Assembly: GCF_900156505.1 (NCBI RefSeq)
Contig: NZ_FTPR01000002.1
Span: forward strand, 248,001 to 312,000
Reading direction: 5' to 3'
Length of the DNA stretch: 64,000 bases
From: Yoonia rosea
GTDB lineage: Bacteria; Pseudomonadota; Alphaproteobacteria; Rhodobacterales; Rhodobacteraceae
Made by a program: the position numbers and the translations under genes. Shown one piece after another: positions 1-8,754 of the stretch. Below the pieces are notes generated by a model. That model was not told the origin of the DNA. It saw nothing but the letters and a program-made list of their open reading frames with translations, and searched no databases. How positions within the stretch are numbered: the first letter of the stretch is position 1; every line of letters starts with the position of its first letter.

Positions 1-573
1 GTATTCGCAGCAGCCCTTATGCCCCTCGATCACCCGCATTTCTGTGGGTTCGCCGATGATCGTGATGTCAGGCACCAAACCAAGATCACGCATGACACCG
101 ACAAGCGATTGCGCGCCCAGGCAACCGGTTTCCTCGTCATAGGTAAAGGCGAAGTGGAGCGGGCGCATCAGCTTGTCCGCATCAACGGTTTCCGCAATGG
201 CAAGCGTGGCCGCGATAAACCCCTTCATGTCGCAGGTACCGCGCCCGTAAAGGCGGCCATCACCTTCGTGCAAGACGAAAGGGTCTGTGGCCCAGTCCTG
301 ATCTGCCACAGGGACCACATCGGTGTGACCCGACAAAAGGATACCGCCACGCGCGTCCGGTCCAAACGTCGCAAAAAGGTTCGCTTTACTGCCGGTGTCA
401 TCGTGATCCAGAAAAACGCGTGCGCCCTGACGTTCCAGATGCTCCGCCATCCACGAGATCATCGCCAGATTGCTGTCAGCCGAGATTGTGGGAAAGCCGA
501 TAAGGTGCTGCAGGATACTCTGGGCACGCTGCGTGATGTCCGTCACGCGTGGCGAGGAGAGGGGAACAACCAC
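1..573 (-). CDS. argE: M20 deacylase, acetylornithine deacetylase-like (3' part outside window)
   Basis: This gene is cut by the left edge; 191 codons are visible. They read as an M20 zinc hydrolase of the ArgE type: the N-terminal LIGFPTISADSNL segment, the metal site GGILLSGHTDVVPV, then RLYGRGTCDMKGF and the YDEETGCLGA stretch holding the catalytic Glu. ArgE removes acetate from N2-acetylornithine; related enzymes act on other N-acyl amino acids. The start is taken as GTG, six bases after the stop of the upstream M24 hydrolase gene, with a second GTG eight codons further in. Tight spacing suggests one operon with that gene, so a catabolic N-acyl substrate is possible. The family is sure, the substrate is not. 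Confidence 0.85.
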   Translation of the reverse strand, partial: MVVPLSSPRVTDITQRAQSILQHLIGFPTISADSNLAMISWMAEHLERQGARVFLDHDDTGSKANLFATFGPDARGGILLSGHTDVVPVADQDWATDPFVLHEGDGRLYGRGTCDMKGFIAATLAIAETVDADKLMRPLHFAFTYDEETGCLGAQSLVGVMRDLGLVPDITIIGEPTEMRVIEGHKGCCEY

Positions 574-579
574 GCGCGC

Positions 580-1764
580 CTAGTCCTTGAGGTACATCTT
601 GCGTGGCCGGTCGCAGAAACAGGACGCTGGTCCGTCCTCTGTGATCAGGATGGATTCAGTGATCTCCAAACCCCAATCATCCATCCACAGACCCGGCATA
701 AAGTGAAAGGTCATGCCCGGCTCCAAGATCGTTTCGTCTTCTTCACGCAGTGAAATCGTCCGCTCGCCCCAATCCGGGGGATAGCTCAGACCGATGGGAT
801 AGCCACAGCGCGCACCGCGTTCGATGCCCGCGCGTTCCAGCGGCGCGGCGAGGGCGATCGCGATATCCTGTGCGCGGTTGCCTGCACGAGCCGCATCAAG
901 GCCGGCCTCAAGCCCTTCGACAAGCGCGGCTTCGGCGCGTTTGAGGAAATCAGGCGGTGTCCCAAGAAAAACAGAGCGGCAAAACGGGATGTGATAACGG
1001 CGGTAACATCCTGCCAGTTCAAAAAATGTGCCCTCACCACGTTTGAAAGGCTGGCTGTCCCACGTCAGATGCGGGGCGGCGGCATTTGTGCCTGAGGGCA
1101 AAAGCGGCACAATCGCTGGGTAGTCCCCCCAATCGTCACCAATGCCACGGATCACGTCACCGTAAATTTCCGCCACTAGATCATTCTTGCGCATCCCGGG
1201 TTCGATCCGCGCGATCACCCCGTCCATAACGTTTTCGGCAATACGCGCCGCTTTGTGCATAAAGGCAATCTCTTCGTCGGATTTGACCGCCCGCTGCCAG
1301 TTCACGAGTGCTGTTGCGTCAAGAATTTTCGCATTGGGCAATTCTGTGCAAAGCGTGGTGAAGGCTTTGGCTGAGAAATAGTAGTTGTCCATCTCGACAC
1401 CGATACGCGCCTTCGCATGCCCCATCTCGGTCAGCAGGCGCGCAAGGTCCTGCATGGGGTGACGGACCGTGGATTGCACGAAATGGTCGGCATAGCCAAA
1501 GATCCGGTCGTCCTGCATCCAGACCGTGCGCAGCGCGCCATTGGCGTCCTGCCTGCGCCCCCACCAGATTGGATCAGCGTCATGAAAGACAACGACACCC
1601 TGATGTACATAGAACGACCAGCCTTCATAGCCGGTGATCCACGCCATGTTCGAAGGATCCTCGACGAACAGAATGTCCAGCCCGGCGGCCGCCATGGCTG
1701 CGCGCGTCTTGGTCAGGCGGCGGGCGTATTCGCTTGCGCTGAAAGCCGGATCCGGATGTGTCAT
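580..1764 (-). CDS. M24-family hydrolase, ectoine hydrolase (DoeA/EutD)-like
   Basis: A 394-residue pita-bread (M24, creatinase/Xaa-Pro peptidase) protein. The N-terminal domain has the PSNMAWITGYEGWSFYVHQ stretch typical of DoeA, and the C-terminal domain carries GDYPAIVPLLPSG, GTFFELAGCYRRYHIP and GYPIGLSYPPDWGE. DoeA opens the ectoine ring to N-acetyl-diaminobutyrate. The start is ATG 1764, preceded by AAGGAA; a longer open frame exists upstream but has no such site. No doeB or ectoine-transport gene is next to it; the neighbours are an M20 deacylase (six bases downstream) and a divergent polyamine-type ABC transporter. The substrate may thus be ectoine or another cyclic or N-acyl amide. 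The family assignment is firm; the ectoine assignment rests on recalled similarity. Confidence 0.8.
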   Translation of the reverse strand: MTHPDPAFSASEYARRLTKTRAAMAAAGLDILFVEDPSNMAWITGYEGWSFYVHQGVVVFHDADPIWWGRRQDANGALRTVWMQDDRIFGYADHFVQSTVRHPMQDLARLLTEMGHAKARIGVEMDNYYFSAKAFTTLCTELPNAKILDATALVNWQRAVKSDEEIAFMHKAARIAENVMDGVIARIEPGMRKNDLVAEIYGDVIRGIGDDWGDYPAIVPLLPSGTNAAAPHLTWDSQPFKRGEGTFFELAGCYRRYHIPFCRSVFLGTPPDFLKRAEAALVEGLEAGLDAARAGNRAQDIAIALAAPLERAGIERGARCGYPIGLSYPPDWGERTISLREEDETILEPGMTFHFMPGLWMDDWGLEITESILITEDGPASCFCDRPRKMYLKD

Positions 1765-2103
1765 GTGCGATGTTCCTTTGGCCCAGTGCGCGATGCAACT
1801 GCATAAGAGGCTACAGCGGCGACGGCGCCCCGCCTCGCCTTTCGCGACACCGCATGTTACAAGAGCGTCATCGGTTTCAGATGAGCCGTTATCCTTGCGA
1901 AACGAGATTTGCAAAACGCCATGATTCTTGGCATCGCATGGGGCGGATTGCCTCATTTACAGCGCTGAACGCTATATAACGAAGGGTTTTAGTGTCCAGT
2001 AAAGGTGCGCTCAGGAAATCTGCTTGCAAACCACTGACGCTTTTACGTTAGTATGAGGCCAACGCAGAGATAAAAAATGTTGCGACACAAAAGGGAGCCA
2101 ATT
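1765..2103. other. Intergenic region between divergent operons
   Basis: A stretch of 339 bases separates the leftward M24/M20 genes from the rightward ABC transporter operon and must hold both promoters. TTGCAA at 2024-2029 with TAGTAT at 2049-2054 is a weak rightward candidate, with a 19-base spacer that is longer than usual. I see no convincing operator, repeat or small gene. Confidence 0.5.
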
Positions 2104-3210
2104 TTGGCCGATACAAAACAAAACGACTCTTTCGTCGAATTCGAAAGAGTGCAGAAGAGTTATGACGGCGAAACGCTCGTCGTGAAAGACCTCAACCTCT
2201 CAATGCCAAAAGGCGAGTTTCTGACAATGCTTGGACCATCGGGTTCAGGCAAGACAACTTGCCTGATGATGCTGGCCGGTTTCGAGACAGCGACGCACGG
2301 CGATATCCGGCTTGATGGGAAATCCATCAACGATATCCCCCCGCACAAGCGCGGCATCGGCATGGTGTTCCAGAACTATGCGTTGTTCCCGCATATGACC
2401 ATCGCCGAAAACCTCGCTTTTCCGCTGGAGGTCCGCAAAATGGGCAAGTCCGAGCGTGAACAAAAGGTCAAACGCGCCTTGGACATGGTGGAAATGGGTG
2501 CATTCGGTAATCGCCGTCCCGCCCAGCTTTCGGGTGGCCAGCAACAACGCGTCGCCTTGGCGCGCGCGCTGGTGTTTGAACCCGAACTGGTGCTGATGGA
2601 CGAACCACTTGGCGCGCTGGACAAACAGCTGCGCGAAAAGATGCAATTCGAGATTACCGATCTGGCCCATAACCTTGGGATCACCACGGTCTATGTGACG
2701 CACGACCAGACAGAGGCGCTGACAATGTCAGACCGCGTTGCCGTGTTCGATGATGGCCGCATTCAGCAGCTTGCCCCACCGGACGAGCTTTATGAGCAGC
2801 CACAAAATAGCTTCGTTGCACAGTTCATTGGTGAGAATAATACGCTCAGTGGCAAAGTGACCAAGATAGACAATGCCAAGAATACTTGTGTCGTCCAGCT
2901 TGATAGTGGTGAGGAAATCGACGCGGTACCCGTGAACGTCAATGCGGTAGGCGAGCGCACAACAGTGTCGATCCGCCCCGAACGCGTTGAAACCAACAAA
3001 GAGCGTTTGTCTCCGGACGCGCACACACTGAAGGCCGAAGTGCTTGAGTTCATCTATATGGGTGACATCTTCCGCACACGTCTGCGTGTTGCCGGGTCGA
3101 CCGAATTTGTCATGAAGACACGGAATGCCCCCGACCAACCACGGCTTCGCCCCGGCGAGCAGATCGAAATTGGTTGGTTGCCCGAAGATTGCCGTGCTTT
3201 GGACGCGTAA
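2104..3210 (+). CDS. ABC transporter ATPase, PotA-like
   Basis: This is the ATP-hydrolysing subunit of a polyamine/opine-type importer. It has Walker A GPSGSGKTT, Q-loop VFQNYALFPHM, signature LSGGQQQR, Walker B LVLMDEP and the H-loop YVTHD, followed by a C-terminal TOBE-type domain from about residue 240. TTG 2104 is chosen as the start because AGGGAG lies about seven bases upstream; an in-frame ATG at 2077 would add nine residues but has no good ribosome site. It is the first gene of an operon with the binding protein and two permeases, an order (ATPase first) common for PotABCD-type systems. The substrate is unknown; the downstream creatinase suggests a guanidino or methylated amine compound. 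Confidence 0.9.
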   Translation: MADTKQNDSFVEFERVQKSYDGETLVVKDLNLSMPKGEFLTMLGPSGSGKTTCLMMLAGFETATHGDIRLDGKSINDIPPHKRGIGMVFQNYALFPHMTIAENLAFPLEVRKMGKSEREQKVKRALDMVEMGAFGNRRPAQLSGGQQQRVALARALVFEPELVLMDEPLGALDKQLREKMQFEITDLAHNLGITTVYVTHDQTEALTMSDRVAVFDDGRIQQLAPPDELYEQPQNSFVAQFIGENNTLSGKVTKIDNAKNTCVVQLDSGEEIDAVPVNVNAVGERTTVSIRPERVETNKERLSPDAHTLKAEVLEFIYMGDIFRTRLRVAGSTEFVMKTRNAPDQPRLRPGEQIEIGWLPEDCRALDA

Positions 3211-3296
3211 AGCGACCCGAGGCACTGTCAGATTGGCCGCGCTAGCCCTGGTATGCGCGGTCATCATCGAAAAACCAGGTTTAACGGGAGAATAGT

Positions 3297-4412
3297 ATGA
3301 AGTTTACGAAACCAATTCTGACGACAATGGCCCTGAGCCTGTCTGCCACAACGTCGCTTGCCGACGGTCATATGGCATCAGACATGACACTGGTCAGCTG
3401 GGGCGGTGCATACCAGTCGTCCCAGATCAACGCATATGCTGACCCATATGTCGCGATGAACCCCGGTGTGACCATCACATGGGACGAAAGCTCGGCCGAA
3501 GCTGTGGCCAAGCTGCGCGCCATGAACGAAGCCGGTTCGATCACATGGGATGTGGTTGATGTTGTTGCTGCTGACGCCCTGCGTCTGTGCGACGAAGGTC
3601 TGGCAATGGAAATCGACGCTGACGAAGTGCTGGCACCTGCACCGGACGGTACATCTGCGTCTGACGACTTTGGCGACCTTCTGGTCGGCGACTGCTTTAT
3701 CCCGCAGATCGTCTACTCCACAACATTCGGCTACCGCACAGACATGGTGCCAGCCGGTGTAGAAGCGCCCAACGACATCTGTGACGTGTTCGACCTGGAA
3801 ACATACCCAGGTATGCGCGCCCTTGAGCAGCGTCCAATCAACAACGTTGAGTGGGCCTTGCTGTGTGACGGCGTTGCAAAAGAAGACGTCTATGACGTTC
3901 TGGCAACAGAAGAAGGCCAAGAGCAGGCGCTTGCTAAGCTCGACACGATCCGTGACAGCGTGATCTGGTGGTCCGCTGGTGCAGACACACCACAGCTTCT
4001 GGCTGATGGCGAAGTCTTTATGGGCTCCACATACAACGGTCGTCTGTTTGCAGCGATCGAAGAGCAGGGCCAGCCAATCGGCATGATGTGGGACGCGCAA
4101 GTGTTCGACCTTGACGGCTGGATCATCCCAGAAGGTCTGTCCGATGAGCGTAAAGCACGCGCACTGGACTTTGTTTACTTTGCGACAGACACACAGCGTC
4201 TTGCAGATCAGGCCAAGTACATCTCTTACGGTCCTGCTCGTTTGTCTTCTGCGCCACTGGTTGGTCAGCACGCAACACTGGGTATCGACATGGCGCAGCA
4301 CATGCCAACCGACCCGGCGAACGCGGCAAACACCTTCCTGTACAACTATGAGTTCTGGGCTGACTACCGCGACGATATCGACGCGAAGTTCCAAGCCTGG
4401 CTTGCACAGTAA
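3297..4412 (+). CDS. ABC transporter periplasmic binding protein, PotD/PotF-like
   Basis: A 371-residue secreted solute-binding protein. Residues 1-22 form a signal peptide (basic start, then an ALSLSATTSLA core with Ala-X-Ala-like cleavage before DGH). The mature part begins with LVSWGGAYQ, the usual first strand of spermidine/putrescine-type binding proteins. GGGAG precedes the ATG. It lies 86 bases after the ATPase gene and is followed by a strong hairpin before the permease genes, which usually lets the binding protein be made in excess. Codon choice differs from its neighbours (many ACA and CTG codons), fitting a highly expressed gene. The ligand cannot be read from sequence. Confidence 0.88.
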   Translation: MKFTKPILTTMALSLSATTSLADGHMASDMTLVSWGGAYQSSQINAYADPYVAMNPGVTITWDESSAEAVAKLRAMNEAGSITWDVVDVVAADALRLCDEGLAMEIDADEVLAPAPDGTSASDDFGDLLVGDCFIPQIVYSTTFGYRTDMVPAGVEAPNDICDVFDLETYPGMRALEQRPINNVEWALLCDGVAKEDVYDVLATEEGQEQALAKLDTIRDSVIWWSAGADTPQLLADGEVFMGSTYNGRLFAAIEEQGQPIGMMWDAQVFDLDGWIIPEGLSDERKARALDFVYFATDTQRLADQAKYISYGPARLSSAPLVGQHATLGIDMAQHMPTDPANAANTFLYNYEFWADYRDDIDAKFQAWLAQ

Positions 4413-4420
4413 GCACTTAA

Positions 4421-4446
4421 GGAAAGGGGCGGTTTCGCCCCTTTCC
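4421..4446 (+). terminator. Hairpin after binding-protein gene
   Basis: A perfect 10-base-pair stem (GGAAAGGGGC with GCCCCTTTCC) around a six-base loop. It lies eight bases after the binding-protein stop and 44 bases before the first permease. No clear T-run follows (ATTTCC), so it is more likely a partial terminator or an mRNA-protecting hairpin than a full stop. Confidence 0.7.
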
Positions 4447-4490
4447 ATTTCCATGAATACCGAAATTTGCGTTAAACGATTGGGGACGAC

Positions 4491-6152
4491 ATGAGTGATA
4501 CAACCGGCTCGGGACCAATGCTTGCTGCTGACGGCAGGCCCCTCAAAGAAAGCCTGGGACGCGCACTTCGCCGCCAAAAACTGCGGGCGCTGGCGCTGAT
4601 CGCCCCGCTTCTATTTTTTGTCCTTCTGACCTTTGTGATCCCGATCGTTTCCATGCTGATCCGATCGGTCGATAACGAGATCGTAGAGAACACGCTGCCC
4701 GGCGCGGTGCCTGCACTTGCGGCATGGGATAGCGAAACTCAGGACATGCCGTCCGAAGATGTCTATCAGAACATGTTCTTTGACCTGTTCAACGCCGCCG
4801 AGGCCCGCAGGCACACGAGACTGGGCAGCCGTCTGAACTATGAAACCACAGGCCTTGCATCGCTGTTCCGCACATCGGGGCGCAACATGGATTCTATTGG
4901 CGAGGTCTTTCAGGACGCGATCGAAGATGTCGATCCGCGCTTTGAGGAAGGCGCATTCTGGTTCGAGATGATGAACGGGACTGGCGGTGATGCCATGCTT
5001 GAAATGCGGCGCGCGCGTTGGGAAAACCTGATGGAGCAAGATATGTCCGCGGAGATCGGCTTTATGCCATCGCAGGCCATCATCGAGATACTGCCAACAA
5101 CCGCAGCCGCCTATACCGATTGGGCGATCTGGACTGTGATTGACGAAGAAGATGTCGTGTCCGAGGAAGATCCGTGGGAGGCCGTTTATGCGGCCCTTGC
5201 CATTGATCTGCGTGACCCTGCGACAGGGCCGGCTCTGACAGCCTATCAAGGGCCCGGTGCCGATGCGCTGCAAGCGCTTGCCGCCGCTGACCTGCCAAAT
5301 CTGACCTTTACCGAAGCGTTCCTCGATCTTGATGAGGACTGGGGCGACAAAGAGGTCTGGGAGACGATTGTTGTTTATAGCCCGAACTACACCACCGGTT
5401 ATTTTCTGAACGCGGTTGACGCCCAGCTGACACCCGAAGGTGTGTCCATGCGCCCTGACAATCAGCAGCTTTATATCCAGCTCTTCATCCGCACATTGCA
5501 AATGTCGCTGATCATCACCGGTAGCTGCATTCTGCTGGGTTATCCAATTGCGTGGCTGTTGGCGAACCTGCCGGTACGCACCGCCAACGTGCTGATGATC
5601 CTTGTATTGCTGCCTTTCTGGACCTCGCTTCTGGTGCGGACGTCCGCATGGAAGGTTCTGTTGCAACAACAAGGTGTGATCAATGAAATCCTTGTCTGGC
5701 TTGGTTTTGTGGATGACGCAAACCGTCTGATCCTGATGAACAACTCGACCGGTACGATCATTGCGATGACGCATATCCTGCTGCCGTTCATGATCCTGCC
5801 ACTTTATTCGGTGATGAAAACGATCCCACCCACCTATCTGCGGGCGGCGAAATCGCTGGGCGCAACCAATTGGACAGCCTTCTGGCGGGTGTACTTCCCG
5901 CAATCTGTGCCGGGCATTGGTGCGGGGTCGATCCTCGTGTTCATTCTGGCGATTGGCTACTACATCACGCCCGAGATCGTGGGGGGCACCGATGGTGTCT
6001 TTATCTCGAACCGGATCGCCTATCACATCTCAAGCTCGTTGAACTGGGGCCTTGCGGCCGCCTTGGGCACAATCCTTCTGGTGCTCGTGATGGCACTCTA
6101 CTGGTGCTACGACCGCATCGTCGGCATCGATAACGTAAAGCTGGGGGGCTAA
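4491..6152 (+). CDS. ABC transporter permease, PotB-like, with large extracytoplasmic insert
   Basis: A membrane subunit of 553 residues, about twice the usual PotB length. One membrane segment lies near residues 34-57 (ALALIAPLLFFVLLTFVIPIVSML). A long acidic, soluble stretch runs from about 58 to 320 and contains no membrane segment. The normal permease core follows from about 335, with the coupling loop LRAAKSLGATNWTAFWRVYFPQSVPG. GGGGAC precedes the ATG, and the next permease gene starts four bases after its stop. The insert would lie on the periplasmic side, between the first and second membrane helices, where it could touch the binding protein. I do not recognise a domain in it. Confidence 0.88.
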   Translation: MSDTTGSGPMLAADGRPLKESLGRALRRQKLRALALIAPLLFFVLLTFVIPIVSMLIRSVDNEIVENTLPGAVPALAAWDSETQDMPSEDVYQNMFFDLFNAAEARRHTRLGSRLNYETTGLASLFRTSGRNMDSIGEVFQDAIEDVDPRFEEGAFWFEMMNGTGGDAMLEMRRARWENLMEQDMSAEIGFMPSQAIIEILPTTAAAYTDWAIWTVIDEEDVVSEEDPWEAVYAALAIDLRDPATGPALTAYQGPGADALQALAAADLPNLTFTEAFLDLDEDWGDKEVWETIVVYSPNYTTGYFLNAVDAQLTPEGVSMRPDNQQLYIQLFIRTLQMSLIITGSCILLGYPIAWLLANLPVRTANVLMILVLLPFWTSLLVRTSAWKVLLQQQGVINEILVWLGFVDDANRLILMNNSTGTIIAMTHILLPFMILPLYSVMKTIPPTYLRAAKSLGATNWTAFWRVYFPQSVPGIGAGSILVFILAIGYYITPEIVGGTDGVFISNRIAYHISSSLNWGLAAALGTILLVLVMALYWCYDRIVGIDNVKLGG

Positions 6153-6156
6153 GACG

Positions 6157-7377
6157 ATGGCAAAGAAGATGCTTATAGCAGAAAAGCGTCCGGACCTGTT
6201 CCGGTTCACGATGCCCCTGACGGCACTCCTGGCCGCGATGTTCGGCTTTGTCGGCGGCAATATGGTGGCGCAGCCGATGCTGGGTATGCTGATTGGCGCC
6301 CTCGTCGGCGCTGCCATCGCCTTTGTGGCAGATACCAATCTGAACCGGCGCACTGCGGTGCGTTGGGGCACGATTGCTGCCCTCGCGATCGCTGGTTTGG
6401 TCTTTGGGAACGTCGGCACAGCCGTGTCCGGTGCAATCATCGGGGCCGTTCTGAGCTGGACAGCCTATTGGCTGGCGACAGGGGCCTACGGCATGACCGT
6501 GCCAATCTACTACACCTCTGGACAGACGTTGTGGCACAACACGTTCAAATTCATCTGCGGCTTGATCTTTTTCTTCCTCGTGGCACCACTGATCCCTGTG
6601 ATGTGGCTCAGCTTCAACGCCGAGGATTTCTTTACCTTCACGCCGGAGATGCTGAACTTCCAGGCCGAGGGTTACAGCCTCAAGCACTACCGTGATTTCC
6701 TTGGCACGGATGAGTGGATGGTGCCGCTGAAAAACTCTTTGATCATTGCGCCGATTGCGACGATCATTTCGGTGACATTGGGAACGCTGGCCGCGATTGG
6801 CCTGTCGCAAAGCCACGTTCCCGGGCGTCAGGCGATCATGGCAATCCTGATTTCGCCGATGATTGTCCCGCTGATCATTTCGGCAACGGGTATGTTCTTC
6901 TTCTACGCGCCTTTGGGCAACTGGCTGGAAGCAACACTTGGCCTGTCGCAATCATTCGTGGGCTTTGTCAAAGTGATCCTCGCACATGCCGTGCTCGGTA
7001 TTCCTTTCGTGATCATTACGGTGACTGCAACCTTGGTTGGCTTTGACCGGTCGCTGACGCGGGCTGCGGCATCTATGGGGGCCAACCCTGTGACCACCTT
7101 CTTTCAAGTGCAAATGCCGCTCATTCTGCCCGGTGTGATCTCCGGTGGTCTATTCGCCTTTATTACGTCGTTTGACGAGGTGGTTGTCGTGCTCTTTGTG
7201 GGTTCTGCCCAGCAGCAGACACTGCCTTGGCAGATGTTCACCGGCCTGCGCGAGCAGATTTCGCCAACAATCCTTGCAGCCGCGACGATCCTTGTCATTG
7301 TCTCGATCATGCTTTTGACAACGGTCGAATTGTTGCGCCGCCGGTCCGAGCGGTTGCGCGGTCTGTCCCCCGCGTAA
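6157..7377 (+). CDS. ABC transporter permease, PotC-like, with extra N-terminal membrane domain
   Basis: The second membrane subunit, 406 residues against about 260-280 for PotC. The first 120 or so residues hold extra Gly/Ala-rich membrane segments (about 17-35, 41-60, 71-90 and 94-112). The usual permease fold follows from about residue 133, with the coupling loop LTRAAASMGANPVTTFFQVQMPLILPG near 295-320. It pairs with the insert-bearing permease just upstream. A strong intrinsic terminator lies 46 bases past its stop, ending the transporter operon before creatinase. Confidence 0.88.
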   Translation: MAKKMLIAEKRPDLFRFTMPLTALLAAMFGFVGGNMVAQPMLGMLIGALVGAAIAFVADTNLNRRTAVRWGTIAALAIAGLVFGNVGTAVSGAIIGAVLSWTAYWLATGAYGMTVPIYYTSGQTLWHNTFKFICGLIFFFLVAPLIPVMWLSFNAEDFFTFTPEMLNFQAEGYSLKHYRDFLGTDEWMVPLKNSLIIAPIATIISVTLGTLAAIGLSQSHVPGRQAIMAILISPMIVPLIISATGMFFFYAPLGNWLEATLGLSQSFVGFVKVILAHAVLGIPFVIITVTATLVGFDRSLTRAAASMGANPVTTFFQVQMPLILPGVISGGLFAFITSFDEVVVVLFVGSAQQQTLPWQMFTGLREQISPTILAAATILVIVSIMLLTTVELLRRRSERLRGLSPA

Positions 7378-7422
7378 GGGGGCTTGCCATAGCCCGTATT
7401 TTGCGGGCAAATGACCTTCAGG

Positions 7423-7454
7423 GTCGGCGATGGCGTCGCCGACTCTTTTTCTTT
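7423..7454 (+). terminator. Intrinsic terminator of the ABC transporter operon
   Basis: An eight-base-pair GC-rich stem (GTCGGCGA with TCGCCGAC, five-base loop) is followed by TCTTTTTCTTT. A second, weaker hairpin (GCCCG/CGGGC) lies just before it. Confidence 0.85.
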
Positions 7455-7551
7455 GACACGTTTCATCCTGAACGCCGGGACTTCACTTTGCCGCCTTTGC
7501 GTCAGATGAGTTCACTCTTCACGCATGGGCCGCTGATCACGGAGCCATGCT

Positions 7552-8754
7552 ATGGATCGCCCAGAATTCTACCGTTTCCATCAGGGGGAAAAGACCCTTC
7601 CTTTCGCCCCCTCCGAATATGACGCCCGCCTTGCACTACTGCGCACCGATATGGCCAATGCCGGTGTTGACGCCTGTGTCTTTAGTTCGATGCACAACAT
7701 CGCCTACTACTCGGGCTTTCTTTATTGTTCCTTCGGGCGTCCCTATGCGCTTGTCGTGACAGCGACAGAGTCTGTCACCATCAGCGCGGGCATTGACGCC
7801 GCCCAACCTTGGCGGCGCAGCCATGGTGACAATATCACCTATACCGATTGGCAACGGAACAACTACTGGCGCGCGGTGCTGTCCGTGACCGGCAGCGGCA
7901 AGGCGATCGGCTATGAAGGCGATCACTTGTCGCTGGCGCAGTTTGACCTGCTGAAATCCTTTCTGTCGCCTGCCACCACCACCGATGTGGCCCCAATGAC
8001 CATGCGCCAGCGCATGCATAAATCCGCCGCCGAGATCGCCCTGATCCGCCAATGTGCACAGATCGCCGACGTGGGCGGCTATGCGATCAAGGACGCGGTC
8101 AAGGCAGGCACGCGCGAAATTGACGTCGCCATGGCAGGGCGCGATGCAATGGAGCTTGAGATTGCGAAGGTCTTCCCCGATGCCGAATACCGTGACACAT
8201 GGGTCTGGTTCCAATCCGGCATCAACACCGACGGTGCACATAACCCCGTGACATCGCGCAAGCTTGAGAGTGGTGATATTCTCAGCCTCAACACCTTCCC
8301 GATGGTCAGCGGATACTACACAGCACTTGAACGCACGATGTTCGTGGAAACGGTCGATCCTGCCAGCCTGAAAATCTGGGAAGCCAATGTCGCGGCGCAT
8401 GAATACGGGATGAGCCTTTTGAAACCGGGTGCCAGCTGCGCGGAAGTCACTGAAAAGATTAACATCTTCTTTGCCGAACGTGATCTCTTGCAATACCGGA
8501 CCTTTGGCTACGGCCACTCATTCGGCATCCTGTCGCATTACTATGGCCGTGAAGCGGGGCTTGAGTTGCGCGAAGACATCGACACGGTGCTGGAACCTGG
8601 GATGGTGATTTCGATGGAACCGATGCTGACAATCCCCGAAGGCACACCGGGTGCAGGCGGGTACCGTGAGCACGATATTCTGGTCATCACCGAAGACGGC
8701 AACGAGGATATCACAGGATATCCCTACGGCCCCGACTTCAACGTGGTGGCCTAG
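7552..8754 (+). CDS. Creatinase (creatine amidinohydrolase)
   Basis: Hydrolyses creatine to sarcosine and urea. The 400-residue protein matches the Pseudomonas creatinase as I know it, nearly throughout: HNIAYYSGFLYCSFGRPYAL, PWRRSHGDNITYTDWQR, WFQSGINTDGAHNPVT with the catalytic His at residue 230, and YGHSFGILSHYYGREAGLEL near the C-terminus. Length is normal (about 403). GGAG lies before the ATG. The gene sits behind the terminator of the ABC transporter operon, so it has its own promoter or depends on read-through. Its stop overlaps the convergent ugd stop by four bases (CTAG). No sarcosine oxidase or creatininase gene is adjacent. Related M24 enzymes act on other guanidino acids, but the motif match makes creatine the best guess. 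Confidence 0.88.
   Translation: MDRPEFYRFHQGEKTLPFAPSEYDARLALLRTDMANAGVDACVFSSMHNIAYYSGFLYCSFGRPYALVVTATESVTISAGIDAAQPWRRSHGDNITYTDWQRNNYWRAVLSVTGSGKAIGYEGDHLSLAQFDLLKSFLSPATTTDVAPMTMRQRMHKSAAEIALIRQCAQIADVGGYAIKDAVKAGTREIDVAMAGRDAMELEIAKVFPDAEYRDTWVWFQSGINTDGAHNPVTSRKLESGDILSLNTFPMVSGYYTALERTMFVETVDPASLKIWEANVAAHEYGMSLLKPGASCAEVTEKINIFFAERDLLQYRTFGYGHSFGILSHYYGREAGLELREDIDTVLEPGMVISMEPMLTIPEGTPGAGGYREHDILVITEDGNEDITGYPYGPDFNVVA

Noticed and set aside
3378..4577. Long minus-strand open frame opposite the binding-protein gene
   Set aside because: The plus-strand gene has a signal peptide, ribosome site and family motifs; the antisense product is Cys/Val-rich nonsense.
4611..6026. Long open frame on the minus strand opposite the first permease (about 470 codons)
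   Set aside because: It mirrors the real gene's codon bias, has no family motif or ribosome site, and its translation is rich in His, Arg and Gln like other antisense frames.
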